NCBI GenBank assembly: GCA_022837595.1
Contig: JALHFX010000028.1
Span: 1 to 60,385 of the forward strand
Direction of reading: 5' to 3'
DNA from: Propionibacterium sp.
GTDB lineage: Bacteria > Actinomycetota > Actinomycetes > Propionibacteriales > Propionibacteriaceae
Length of the DNA stretch: 60,385 bases
Shown here piece after piece: positions 48,652 to 58,036 of the stretch. Under the pieces are notes generated by a model that saw nothing but the letters and a program-made list of their open reading frames with translations, ran no database searches and was not told the DNA's origin. A program made the position numbers and the translations under genes. Position 1 is the first letter of the stretch. Each line of letters opens with the position of its first letter.

Positions 48652-50528
48652 TTCTCATCCTCCGTCGTTGACGCGGCCGGCAGCTCCACTGTGAAAACGG
48701 TATGGCCGGGTTCGGAGCGCACGGCGATCGTGCCGCCGTTGCGCTCAACCAGACTCCTGGTCAGGCTGAGCCCGAGCCCCATCCCATAGCGCACGGTGCC
48801 CTGTTTTGTGGTGAATCGCGGTTCGAAGATCCGGGCCGTCAGATCGGCTGGAATACCCGGACCGTTGTCGATCACCTCGACCCGCAGGGTCCGCGGGTCC
48901 GGACGCGAGGTAACGACGACGATTTTCCCGGAACCCTCCAGAGCATCTGCAGCATTGACCAGCAGATTCGTCCATGACTGCCCCAGCTGCGGAGGATGTG
49001 CTCTCACTATCGGATGCTCGCAGTAGCGTCGCTCGACCTCGATACCGTGCAGCCGGTGCGCCACCAATGCCAATGTGTCGTCCAGACTCTCGTTCAAGTC
49101 GACATCACTGGCTGCCTCACGCTCAGGCCGAGCATAGGAACGCAGCGACCGCACCAGGTCCTGAATACGTTGCGAGGCGGTACCAATATTGCGTGCGGCC
49201 ATCGCGATCGACGCCGCCGCCTCCACGGCGCTCACATCGTCTGGGCTAAGCGAACTGGCCAGCCGGGCATCGGTCACTCCGGCGGCGACCAGCCGGAAGG
49301 CCAACTCCGGGTCTCCGGTGACACGCTCGAGTTCACGACGTGCCGCCCGCTCCTGAGACGTCGACATCGGCTGGCGCTCCATCACGCCCTTGCCCACCGC
49401 TGCCAGACGCTCACCATCTGGGTATGAACCCAACAACCTCTCGACATCGGCCCCAAGATAGTCGGCTGCCGACCGCAGCGCGGCCACCGGATTGTTCAGT
49501 TCATGTGCAACCCCGGCCGAGAGCTCACCCAGGGTGGCGAAACGAGCCTTCGAAACCAACTCTGCGCGGGTCTCCTGCAACTCATCCAAAGTGGCTATCA
49601 GACGTTCCTGCTCATGCTGAAGCTTCACCGTCAACTCATTACGCTCGATGCGCAGCTCTTCGGAGTGAACCAGGCGTTGGCTCAACCCCCGGATCGCCGA
49701 GACTGCCAAACTGGCTGACAGCTCGGGTTTCAACAGCATTGCGCGCTCGAGCTGTTCGATCGACAGCAGGATCACTTCGCAAGGGGTCGTCGTGGTCGCG
49801 GTGAAATACGCATCCTTCTGTCGAGCGAGGGAAAGCAGACCGACCACCCGCCCCGTGGACCCGTGATGCAGCCGCAGGCTCCCCGTAGCGGTCACCCGGC
49901 TCAACGCAACCCGACCCTGGATCAGGACGAAGACTCCCTCGACATCTTGGTCTTCACGAGTCAACCTGACGCCCGCCGGAAGAAAGATCCGCGGTCGCGG
50001 GTCAAGCGCCTCATCAATACCGTCGATGAAGACCTGCGTGAGCTCGTCTTCATTCATCTCCAGCATGCGCAACAGATTCGCGTGCGGGTGCTGCCGATCG
50101 CGCGCGGCCGCATCAGCAGGCGCTACCGCTATCGGCCGAAGACCCCGCCGCTGCATCCAGCTAGCAACATCGGAGGTGATGAACCACGCGAAGATCTCTG
50201 GAGACGACGGAGTCAAAATCAATGCTTGCAGCAGACCCGAGTCGATGACATCCGACAAATCATGGTGCGCACTGTCATCGGTGATCACGATGTTCGGGGT
50301 ATCGGCAAGCCGGGGTTCGGCATAGAGCAACGGGAGTGCCGTCGAAACATCGACACACTCCGCGTGCAGCAGGATCAGCGGGATATCAATCTCGGGATGA
50401 GCACGCAGATAATCGCGGGCGTCCTGCGCACTGTCGAACCGTTCCACGACCGCCTGGCCGTTCACTGCGGCGCGTACATCGTCGAGAGAGATTCTCTCGC
50501 CGAGAACGGCGATCGTCATCGGATTCAT
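48648..50528 (-). CDS. Histidine kinase with receiver-like and cyclic-nucleotide-binding-type domains
   Basis: A 626-residue soluble kinase. Residues about 1-150 look like a degenerate receiver domain (MTIAVLGERISLDDVRAAV..., LLHAECVDVSTALPLL). About 165-300 are a cNMP-binding-type domain (FVLIQGRVALSRV, GRVVGLLSLARQ). A coiled coil follows, then HisKA (ATLGELSAGVAHELNNPVAA, the phospho-His at AHELNN) and HATPase with N-box NLLVNAADAL, G1 DNGPGIP, F FEPRFTTK and G2 GMGLGLSL. No membrane segment: it may sense a cytoplasmic ligand. The ATG overlaps the transporter stop (ATGA) and its own stop overlaps the regulator start. Confidence 0.88.
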   Translation of the reverse strand: MNPMTIAVLGERISLDDVRAAVNGQAVVERFDSAQDARDYLRAHPEIDIPLILLHAECVDVSTALPLLYAEPRLADTPNIVITDDSAHHDLSDVIDSGLLQALILTPSSPEIFAWFITSDVASWMQRRGLRPIAVAPADAAARDRQHPHANLLRMLEMNEDELTQVFIDGIDEALDPRPRIFLPAGVRLTREDQDVEGVFVLIQGRVALSRVTATGSLRLHHGSTGRVVGLLSLARQKDAYFTATTTTPCEVILLSIEQLERAMLLKPELSASLAVSAIRGLSQRLVHSEELRIERNELTVKLQHEQERLIATLDELQETRAELVSKARFATLGELSAGVAHELNNPVAALRSAADYLGADVERLLGSYPDGERLAAVGKGVMERQPMSTSQERAARRELERVTGDPELAFRLVAAGVTDARLASSLSPDDVSAVEAAASIAMAARNIGTASQRIQDLVRSLRSYARPEREAASDVDLNESLDDTLALVAHRLHGIEVERRYCEHPIVRAHPPQLGQSWTNLLVNAADALEGSGKIVVVTSRPDPRTLRVEVIDNGPGIPADLTARIFEPRFTTKQGTVRYGMGLGLSLTRSLVERNGGTIAVRSEPGHTVFTVELPAASTTEDEK

Positions 50529-51922
50529 ATCAACCCCACCGTCGTCCAGAACCACGGCATGACCAGCGCTAGAAGCGCGGCGCCCAGGATTCCGATGACC
50601 GCGCCAAGCAGCGCCATATGCTTCAACTGGATTACCCCAGTCGCATACGCGATGGCATTCGGCGGCGTAGAGATCGGCATGGTCATTCCGAGCGAACTCG
50701 CGAAGGCGAGCACCACCGCGAGCAAAACCGGGCTGATACCCAGCGTGCTCGCAAAGCCCACCGCCAATGGGATCATCAGGTTCGCAGTCGCCGAGTTCGA
50801 CATGAAGTTCGACAGCAACAGCGCCACCACAGTGAAAACCACGATGATGGCCGCGCCGTTCATCGCCGACCAGTCGAACAAGCCCAGCAGCCATTCGTCG
50901 AGTCCGGCTCGTCCGAAGCCGTCTCCGAGCGCGATACCGCCAGCCACCAACCAGAGCACCGGCCAATCCAACGCCTTGATGTCATCCCCGGTCATCACCT
51001 GCATCGACAGCAGCAGCACCACCGGGATGAACCCCACCGTGGACGACGGGATGCCGTGCACCGGCTCGGTCATCCACAGCAGGATCGTGAGACCCGCGAC
51101 GGCATAGAAGTAGATCGCACTGCGTGAGCGATTGAAGTTCGCCGTCATCGCTAGATTGACTTCGGTGCCTTTGGGGACCCAGCTGGCAAGAAGCAGGAAT
51201 GCGATCGCCAGCAGCACCAACATGAATGGATAGGCCATCATCATCCATTCGACGAATGAGACCCGGACGCCCTGGGCAGCAAGGACGCCCACCGCGATGG
51301 CATTCGGCGGGGTGCCGATCGGCGTACCGAAACCACCAACATTCGCTGCCACCGGAACTGACAGGGCCAGCGCCGCCTTCGCCTTCGGCGTCGGCATCGT
51401 GCCGAGCAACGGGATCACCACCGCGAACATCGCAGCAGCGGTCGCGGTGTTGGACATGAACTGGCCGAGCAGCGTCGTGATCAGCATCATCCCGAGGATC
51501 ATCATGCGTCCCGACTTTGCGAACGGACGCATGAAAACCGCCGCAAGGTTGCGGTCAAGTCCGTACTTCGCGGCACCATCCGCAATCAGGAACCCGCCGA
51601 GGAAGAGCATGATCACCGGGTTGGCGAGCGCAGCGAAGAACTCCGAGGCCGGTGCGGCATTCTGGGGAACCTCGAGGACCGCTGTCGCCGAAAGCAGCAG
51701 CACTTCCAACAAGATGACCAGGACCGCGGTCGCGAACAGTGGGATCGCTTCGGTGATCCAGAAGACGACCGCGACCAAGAAGATCGAAAGCATCCTCGAG
51801 CCCATCGGGTCGAGGCCGGGTAGCTGAATGAAGAAGGGAAGCAGAAACAGTACCGTCCCCACGGCCAAGCCCCATTTTTGGCGGGCATACAAAACTGGTC
51901 GAGCCATGGTCTGAGTGGTCAT
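50525..51922 (-). CDS. DASS/SLC13 family anion transporter
   Basis: A 465-residue protein with about 11-13 membrane segments. The two halves each carry the DASS signature with SNT/SNS: GQFMSNTATAAAMFAVVIPL and LLSNFMSNSATANLMIPLA. The helical hairpins GGFGTPIGTPPNAIAVGV and MTMPISTPPNAIAYATGV match the substrate-binding prolines and sodium sites. Substrates of this family are di- and tricarboxylates or sulfate. First gene of an operon with a histidine kinase and a response regulator, both by 4-nt overlaps, suggesting the kinase responds to the transported anion or to flux. The start is the ATG at 51922. Confidence 0.9.
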   Translation of the reverse strand: MTTQTMARPVLYARQKWGLAVGTVLFLLPFFIQLPGLDPMGSRMLSIFLVAVVFWITEAIPLFATAVLVILLEVLLLSATAVLEVPQNAAPASEFFAALANPVIMLFLGGFLIADGAAKYGLDRNLAAVFMRPFAKSGRMMILGMMLITTLLGQFMSNTATAAAMFAVVIPLLGTMPTPKAKAALALSVPVAANVGGFGTPIGTPPNAIAVGVLAAQGVRVSFVEWMMMAYPFMLVLLAIAFLLLASWVPKGTEVNLAMTANFNRSRSAIYFYAVAGLTILLWMTEPVHGIPSSTVGFIPVVLLLSMQVMTGDDIKALDWPVLWLVAGGIALGDGFGRAGLDEWLLGLFDWSAMNGAAIIVVFTVVALLLSNFMSNSATANLMIPLAVGFASTLGISPVLLAVVLAFASSLGMTMPISTPPNAIAYATGVIQLKHMALLGAVIGILGAALLALVMPWFWTTVGLI

Positions 51923-52234
51923 GATGTCCTCGTCGTCGCGCCCATCGTCGCGTCGATCCTATCGTGAACCCCTCGACGATTGTCCTAGCAAGTGGCACCC
52001 GAACAGCCTCTGCTCTTGCGCTGGTCAGTCACGAATCCGATGGCTTCACGCCATCAAAGCCCGATCCGTTCAACGTTGTGCAAACACCAGAATTATGAGG
52101 AACTGCTGTACCTTATCTCCGGTCTCCACTAGACTCGCTTTACCACCATCCGCGTCTGGAAGCCCCGCGGTCTGCACGCTCACAATGCTCGTGACGAGGC
52201 TCAACTAGCGCGGACAAGAAGACAGGGGAATGCA
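51923..52234. other. Divergent intergenic region
   Basis: A 312-bp region between the DASS operon and the decarboxylase gene. It contains the 17-nt hairpin GATGGC-TTCAC-GCCATC at 52039-52055, a possible operator. AGGGGAA precedes the ATG at 52235. Promoters for both operons must lie here but are not certain. Confidence 0.4.
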
Positions 52235-53854
52235 ATGCCGACTATTCGGGAGGCTACTTTTCAACTGCTTCGCGAACTCGGGATCACGACCGTCTTCGGG
52301 AATCCCGGATCCACCGAGGAAACCTTCCTGAAAGACTTTCCCGCTGACTTCCGCTATATGCTCGCGCTGCAGGAAGCCTCGGCAGTTGGCATCGCCGATG
52401 GATTCGCGCAAGTCACAAGAAAACCGGCCCTGGTCAACGTGCATACGAACGCGGGGCTGTCGAACGCGATGAGCAACATCATGACCGCGTACCTCAACCG
52501 CACGCCTTTGATCGTCACCGCCGGTCAGCAGACGCGGACGATGCAATTGCTGGAGCCTTGGCTGATGAATGTGCAGCCCGAGGTCCTCCCTCAACCGTGG
52601 GTCAAATGGGCCTACCAGTTTGTTCGCGCTGAAGACGTGCCAGCTGCTTTCATGCGCGCATACGCAGTCGCTGCTCAGCCACCGGCCGGGCCGGTCTTCT
52701 TGTCCATTCCCCTCGATGATTGGGACCAGGAGACCGACAAGATCGCGGTCGTGCGGACCGTGTCGACCCGGTGCGCTCCAGATCCGACCCGAATCGCTGA
52801 TTTCGCACGACGACTGTCTGAAGCGAAGAACCCCGTTCTCATCTATGGAGCATCTATCGCACGAGCCGATGGCTGGGGCTCGGCTATCGCACTGGCAGAA
52901 CGCCTGGGCGCGCCGGTCTGGGCCGCGCCCTCCTCGGAGCGTCCGCCGTTCCCCGAAACGCACCCCTTGTATGCGGGCGGCCTACCATTTGCGCAAGGTC
53001 CCCTGTCCGAGCACCTGGCCGGACACGACCTAGGAATCGTCGTCGGTGCGCCCGTCTTCCGCTACTACCCGTGGGTTCCCGGCCCATACCTACCCGATGG
53101 CATGGAACTGCTGCACATCACAGAGGACCCCTCCGAGGCAGCACGCGCACCGGTCGGGGAAAGCCTGCTCTCGGACCCGGTCCTCGCACTCGACGCCCTT
53201 ACCGGCCTGGTCAGCCCCCGAACCACCAAAGCGCAGGTGACCAAGCTGCCGCACAATGTGGCACCGCATCCTGCCGCTCCCCCATCCGAGGACGACAGCC
53301 TGCTATCCCCGCGCGCCCTCTTCGACATCCTCAGGGAACTCGCGCCTGCGGACACCATCTTGACCGAAGAGTCCCCGTCCAACCTTTCAGACCTGCATGC
53401 AGCGTGGCCCGTTACAGCACCGGACAGCTTCTACACCGCTGCCAGTGGGAGCCTTGGGTGGGTTCTGCCGGCCTGCATCGGTATTGCGCTCGGTGAGAAA
53501 GAAGTCGGACGCAACCGGCGGGTTCTGGCTGTCTTGGGTGACGGATCGCTGCAGTATGCGATCCAAGCATTGTGGACGGCAGCACACCAACGCCTGGGAA
53601 TCATCTTCGTCGTGCTGCGCAACGGTGAGTACGGGATCCTTAAGTCATTCGCGATTCTCGAGAACACCCCAGAGGTACCCGGACTGGATATACCGGGCCT
53701 CGACATCACCGCGCTCGCGACCGGCTACGGGGTCTCGTCCGCTCAAGCACGCGACGAGCAGAGCGTACGGACAGCCTTCGAAGCCGCCCTCGCGAATGAT
53801 GGCCCCAGCCTGATCGAGGTCCTCGTCCAGACGACGGTGCCACCTCTGCTGTGA
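52235..53854 (+). CDS. mdlC: ThDP-dependent decarboxylase, benzoylformate decarboxylase-like
   Basis: A 539-residue enzyme of the ThDP pyruvate-decarboxylase family. The closest fit is benzoylformate decarboxylase: GNPGSTEETFL with the equivalent of Ser26, QEASAVGIADG with Glu47, NVHTNAGLSNAM with His70, GDGSLQYAIQALWTAAHQRL (metal/ThDP) and the VPGLDIPGLDI-x5-GYG ending. At the second active-site His (281 in the Pseudomonas enzyme, FRYHQ) this protein has FRYYPW, i.e. Tyr. It likely decarboxylates a 2-oxo acid; whether benzoylformate is the substrate is open. The antiporter gene follows. It is divergent from the DASS transporter. Confidence 0.8.
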   Translation: MPTIREATFQLLRELGITTVFGNPGSTEETFLKDFPADFRYMLALQEASAVGIADGFAQVTRKPALVNVHTNAGLSNAMSNIMTAYLNRTPLIVTAGQQTRTMQLLEPWLMNVQPEVLPQPWVKWAYQFVRAEDVPAAFMRAYAVAAQPPAGPVFLSIPLDDWDQETDKIAVVRTVSTRCAPDPTRIADFARRLSEAKNPVLIYGASIARADGWGSAIALAERLGAPVWAAPSSERPPFPETHPLYAGGLPFAQGPLSEHLAGHDLGIVVGAPVFRYYPWVPGPYLPDGMELLHITEDPSEAARAPVGESLLSDPVLALDALTGLVSPRTTKAQVTKLPHNVAPHPAAPPSEDDSLLSPRALFDILRELAPADTILTEESPSNLSDLHAAWPVTAPDSFYTAASGSLGWVLPACIGIALGEKEVGRNRRVLAVLGDGSLQYAIQALWTAAHQRLGIIFVVLRNGEYGILKSFAILENTPEVPGLDIPGLDITALATGYGVSSAQARDEQSVRTAFEAALANDGPSLIEVLVQTTVPPLL

Positions 53855-53865
53855 CGGACGTCCTT

Positions 53866-53871
53866 TAAACT
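53866..53871 (+). promoter_or_regulatory. -10 box of leaderless antiporter gene
   Basis: TAAACT lies 6 nt before the ATG at 53878. Confidence 0.4.
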
Positions 53872-53877
53872 GTGCCA

Positions 53878-55046
53878 ATGAGTTCGACCTTGTCCACCCT
53901 CGTGCTCGTGCCGTTGGCCGCTTTGTTCGCGCCACCGCTGGAGACGGCGGTCAAGCGAGTTCTGCGGGTGCCGCTCATCGTCTTCGAGATCCTGCTGGGC
54001 CTCGTGCTCGGCCCGAGCGTCCTCGGTTGGGTGCAGCCGACTGCGGTCACCAACGTGTTATCGCAGTTCGGGGTCGCTATGCTCTTCTTCCTCGCCGGTA
54101 AGGAGATCGACTTCCAAGGAATCCGAGGACGGCCGATGACCCGTGCGGGAGCAGGCTGGTTGATCTCGCTGGCCATCGGCATCGGCGCGGGTGTCGTTCT
54201 CGCACCAACACCGATAGCCGGGGTCTTCGTCGGTATCGCATTGACCTCGACTGCGCTCGGTACGCTCCTACCGGTGCTGCGCGATCAAGGGGACCTGCAT
54301 TCGCCCTTCGCGCGAGCTGTGACAGCTACCGGCGCCGCGGGTGAATTCGGCCCGCTGCTCGCGATCTCGATCTTCCTCGGCGGGCGTAGCCCGCCTTCGC
54401 AATCATCTCTGGCTTGGCTATCTGGCTCGCCGCGCGGGGACCACACCCAGTATTCCGCAGGATGACAGAACGGACGATGCACACCAGTGGCCAATTCGCG
54501 GTGCGTACTGTCATCTTCATCGTCGCGGGGTTGTCCGTCTTGAGTACGATCCTCGGCTTGGACATGCTCCTCGGTGCTTTCGCGGCCGGCGTCGTGGCCC
54601 AGGTCCTACTCAAAGGTGCAGAGCCTGCCGATCAGGAGATGGTCGACGCGAAATTGGAGGCGGTGGGTTTCGGTTTTCTGGTGCCGGTTTTCTTCATCAT
54701 GACCGGTGTCACCTTCGATCTGAGCACACTGATCGCCCAACCTGGACTCTTCGGGCTACTGGCGATCGCGCTCGTGTTACTGCTGGTCATTCGCGGAGTG
54801 CCATCGATGCTGGCGGCACCGCAAGGCTCGACGCTCGCCGATCGGGGTGCCTTGGCGCTCTTCGGTGCTACCGGGCTACCGATCATCGTCGCGGTCACCC
54901 AAATCGGAGTTAGTGGCGGTCAACTTAGCTCAGGGGTCGCGGCGGCGCTGGTGGGCGCGGGGATGCTATCCGTACTGATCTTCCCGGCTGCCGCTCTTGC
55001 GCTGCACAATCGGGCTCAAAGCGGCGCGGCGGCGCTCGCTCCCTAG
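53878..55046 (+). pseudogene. CPA2 (Kef-type) cation:proton antiporter, one frameshift
   Basis: Two frames together make one Na+/H+ exchanger-domain protein of about 390 residues. The first (53878 to stop 54465) carries LVPLAALFAPPL, FEILLGLVLGPSVLGW, FGVAMLFFLAGKEID and TSTALGTLLPVLRDQG, ending LGGRSPP. The second frame takes over as AFAIISGLAIWLAARGP and continues to 55046 (LDMLLGAFAAGVVAQVLL, GFLVPVFFIMTGVTFDL, GATGLPIIVAVTQIG). The switch lies at about 54391, in the middle of a perfect GC hairpin (54379-54395, GGCGGGC-GTA-GCCCGCC). Either a real mutation, a sequencing error at the hairpin, or programmed frameshifting. Confidence 0.75.
54379..54395. other. GC hairpin at the frameshift point
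   Basis: GGCGGGC-GTA-GCCCGCC, seven perfect pairs and a 3-nt loop, coincident with the reading-frame change in the antiporter gene. Confidence 0.8.
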
Positions 55047-55109
55047 GGTTTGCGCCGCCCCAGACCAAGCATTTCGTCCGTGACGATGGTGCCGCTCTGG
55101 CCGCTGTGC

Positions 55110-56411
55110 TCAATCCTTGGCGATGCTGTAATTGCGGAATACCGGGAACGCCAGCGCGATGAGCACCATGCCAACCACAACGAGTAGTCCACCGCCTCCG
55201 GTCGTCCAAGCCGGCCCGACAACGCCGGACGCGGCACCGTGCAGGACATCCGCGAGCCTGGGTCCACCGGCGACGACAACAATGAAGACTCCTTGCATTC
55301 GTCCCCGGACGGCGTCATCGGTCGCGTTCAGCAGAATCGACTGCCGGAACGCTGCCGAGACCATGTCTGCGGCGCCGCCGATCACCAACATCCCCAAGCA
55401 GACGCCGAGCGCCACATGCAGCTGCCGTTGTGACAGTCCCACCGCGAGTCCCATCACCGCGATCGATCCGCCCCAGACTGCCACCGCCCAGAGCACCGCG
55501 GCCCCCTGCTTGTGCACCCTGGAGATCCACCCGCCGAAGACCCCACCGAGTACGGCGCCCGCAGGCATTGCAGCGTAGAGCAAGGCGAACTCGAAACCGC
55601 CCTCAACGGGACCACCGAAGCTGACATGCGCGATCTCAGGAAAGAGCGCGCGAGGCAAACCGAAGATCATCGCTATCAGGTCAACGGCGAAGCTGAGCAA
55701 CAAGATCTTGTGTCCACCCAGGTAGATCAGACCATCCACAACCGACCGCAACCCGGGTGCACCGGTCTTCTGGTCCACCGGCATCGGCTTCAGCCGCCAA
55801 ACGGCATAGAACGTCGCCCACAGGCTGATCGTGTCGATCAGGTAAAGCCACGAGTATCCGAGCAGAGGAATCAAGGCGCCGCCGACCAGTGGTCCGGCGA
55901 TCGCGCCGGCTGACATCACGGTCATGTTCAGCGCATTGGCGGCCGGCAGCTCATCGGGCGGGACCAGTTTGGGCAAAATAGCTGTGCGGGTCGGCTGGTT
56001 GACAGCGAAGAAGGCCTGTTGCATCGAGAAGATACCCAGCAGCAGCCAGACGTTGCCCAGGTCCAGCGCTGCTTGCGCCCAGAACAATGCAGAGGTGATG
56101 ATCAGCCCGAATGTGGTGATCTCCAACAGGCGACGACGGTCCATCGCGTCTGCCAGCGCCCCGCCCCATAGCCCCATCACGATCAGCGGCACCAGCCCGA
56201 AGACGCCGGTGAGCCCGACCATTGCGGACGATCCGGTGATCGCGTAGATCTGGGCGGGCACCGCCACCACGGTCAATTGGGCGCCGATGACCGTGACGAT
56301 ATTCGCCGTCCACAGCCGCCGGAAGTCTGCGGATGCCAACGGGCGGGTATCTGCGAAGACCCCGCGCAGCCCTCCCCGCGGTTTCTCCTGGGCGCCTGAC
56401 ACGCCCGCCAC
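55110..56411 (-). CDS. MFS transporter of the EntS type
   Basis: A 433-residue major-facilitator protein with 12 hydrophobic segments. The opening FADTRPLASADFRRLWTANI with VIGAQLTVVAVPAQIYAIT is typical of the EntS/MFS_3 group of exporters. GGALADAMDRRRLL is the cytoplasmic loop 2-3 motif (GxLaDrxdRR). NQPTRTAILPKLVPPDELPAANAL and VRGRMQGVF are group hallmarks. Members export siderophores or drugs; the cargo here is unknown. GTG start at 56411. The MgtE gene on the same strand ends 33 bp upstream of this start, so they may share a transcript. Confidence 0.85.
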   Translation of the reverse strand: MAGVSGAQEKPRGGLRGVFADTRPLASADFRRLWTANIVTVIGAQLTVVAVPAQIYAITGSSAMVGLTGVFGLVPLIVMGLWGGALADAMDRRRLLEITTFGLIITSALFWAQAALDLGNVWLLLGIFSMQQAFFAVNQPTRTAILPKLVPPDELPAANALNMTVMSAGAIAGPLVGGALIPLLGYSWLYLIDTISLWATFYAVWRLKPMPVDQKTGAPGLRSVVDGLIYLGGHKILLLSFAVDLIAMIFGLPRALFPEIAHVSFGGPVEGGFEFALLYAAMPAGAVLGGVFGGWISRVHKQGAAVLWAVAVWGGSIAVMGLAVGLSQRQLHVALGVCLGMLVIGGAADMVSAAFRQSILLNATDDAVRGRMQGVFIVVVAGGPRLADVLHGAASGVVGPAWTTGGGGLLVVVGMVLIALAFPVFRNYSIAKD

Positions 56412-56444
56412 CGTACTACGCCGCGGTTCGTAACGCCCACACGC

Positions 56445-57791
56445 TCAAATCTGCAGCACGAGCTTCGCGATGAGGAAGTAGACGACCAGCCCCGTGGCAT
56501 CGACGAAGGTCGTGATGAACGGGTTCGAGAAGACCGCTGGGTCGACGCGCAGCCTACTGGCGATCATGGGCATGATGCCGCCAATTGTGGCGGCCATCGA
56601 ACACACCGCGAGCAGCGTCAACCCGACCACCAGACCGATCTTCGGTTGATAGACCAGCGCGGTTATGGTGCCGCCGAGCGTGCCGAGCAGCGATCCGAGA
56701 CAGACCCCGACGCCGAGTTCGCGCAGCAGCACCCTGCCGATATCTCGGGGTCTCACATCGTCGAGAGCCAATGCACGCGTCACCGTGGTGGCCGCCTGGT
56801 TGCCGGTGTTCCCTCCCGTCCCGATGAGCAGCGGCACGAAAAGGGCCAGCACGGTGGCCTGCTCAAGTGTGGCCTCGAAGACCGAGAGCACCTGCACGGT
56901 GAGCGTCGCCCCGATCGCCAGAACGAGCAGCCAGACAACCCGGGTGCTGACCAGCGTCCGCAGCGGGGTGGCGAAGTACGGACGCCGCAGCGGTTCGACA
57001 CCGCCCTGACGTGCGGAGTCTTCTGTTTCGCCTTGTTCGAGGATCCGGAATGCGTCATCGATCGTGAGTACCCCGACCAGCCGAGTCTCCTTGTCGACGA
57101 TCGGCAATGCCAGCAAACCCAGATCAGCGCATTTGCGTGCCGCGGACTCCGCCGACTGGTATGCGGTGCTCACACTCGCCCGGCTCATGATCTGGGAGAC
57201 CGGTTGGTCACCCGCGGCTTTCAGCAGCTCTCGTAGACCCACAATCCCGACGACATGTCGGCTGTCGTCGAGCACTGGCAGCGTGTAGACGGTCTCGGCA
57301 TCATCGAGCCGACGATGAACCCGTTCCATCGTCTGCGCGACGGTGTATTCGGCGCGCGTGGAGACATATTCGGGGCTCATCCGCCGACCGACGGACCCCT
57401 TCGGATAACCGAGCACCTCCGAGGTGAGCTGCCGCTCCTTCGGTGAAAGACCGCGCAGCAGCTGCGGAGCGAGCGCTGCAGGTAACTCGTCGAGCAGCCA
57501 GACGCGGTCGTCCGGGTCAAGGTCGGCGAAAATTGCGGCGACTTCAGCGTCCTGCAGTCCGTGTATCAGGTCGCTCTGGAGGCCCGGATCGAGGCGTTCG
57601 AAGACTTCGATGGCACGGTCCTTGGGCAACAGCCGGTAGACGATCGCGCGATCGTCGGTAGGTAACCGCTCCAGAACCGATACCAACTCGTCGGAGTTGA
57701 CCGTAGTAGTGGTTTCCAAGACTCCTGCGAAATCCCGGTCGTTGATGAGTGCCTGGATGGCTTGTGTGAGATCGATCAGATCGACAGTCAT
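56445..57791 (-). CDS. mgtE: Magnesium transporter MgtE
   Basis: A 448-residue protein. An N-terminal superhelical domain (about 1-130; VFERLDPGLQSDLIHGLQDA, ADLDPDDRVWLLDELPA) precedes a pair of CBS domains (about 135-255; YTLPVLDDSRHVVGIVGLREL and LPIVDKETRLVGVLTIDDA). Five membrane segments follow, with PLLIGTGGNTGNQAATTVTRAL, the GNTGxQ pore-lining signature. It is a Mg2+-gated channel for uptake. No M-box-like Mg2+ riboswitch was recognised in the 170 bp upstream. Monocistronic or with the MFS gene. Confidence 0.93.
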   Translation of the reverse strand: MTVDLIDLTQAIQALINDRDFAGVLETTTTVNSDELVSVLERLPTDDRAIVYRLLPKDRAIEVFERLDPGLQSDLIHGLQDAEVAAIFADLDPDDRVWLLDELPAALAPQLLRGLSPKERQLTSEVLGYPKGSVGRRMSPEYVSTRAEYTVAQTMERVHRRLDDAETVYTLPVLDDSRHVVGIVGLRELLKAAGDQPVSQIMSRASVSTAYQSAESAARKCADLGLLALPIVDKETRLVGVLTIDDAFRILEQGETEDSARQGGVEPLRRPYFATPLRTLVSTRVVWLLVLAIGATLTVQVLSVFEATLEQATVLALFVPLLIGTGGNTGNQAATTVTRALALDDVRPRDIGRVLLRELGVGVCLGSLLGTLGGTITALVYQPKIGLVVGLTLLAVCSMAATIGGIMPMIASRLRVDPAVFSNPFITTFVDATGLVVYFLIAKLVLQI

Positions 57792-58023
57792 ATTGGGCCC
57801 TAGTCATAGTCAAGATGCCCGACCGGACCATAAGCGGTGCGGCCCGACGCTGGATGGACGACCGCGCCCGCAGTCGCAACGACTCAGCTCACAAGGGCAA
57901 GTCGGTTTGCGGGTGAGGGCGCGCTGGACGATCGATAGCTGGAACTGTCACTATTCATCAGCCCTCACCTCGTTTTCACATTCGACTGTCGTAGCCAGCT
58001 GCAACTGTACCGCAAACGGCCAA

Positions 58024-58029
58024 TACAAT
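58024..58029 (+). promoter_or_regulatory. -10 box of leaderless GNAT gene
   Basis: TACAAT lies 7 nt before the ATG at 58037. Confidence 0.45.
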
Positions 58030-58036
58030 CGCTGAC

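Noticed and set aside
57792..58036. Mg2+ riboswitch (M-box) in front of mgtE
   Set aside because: No recognisable M-box-like helices in the 170-245 bp upstream region.
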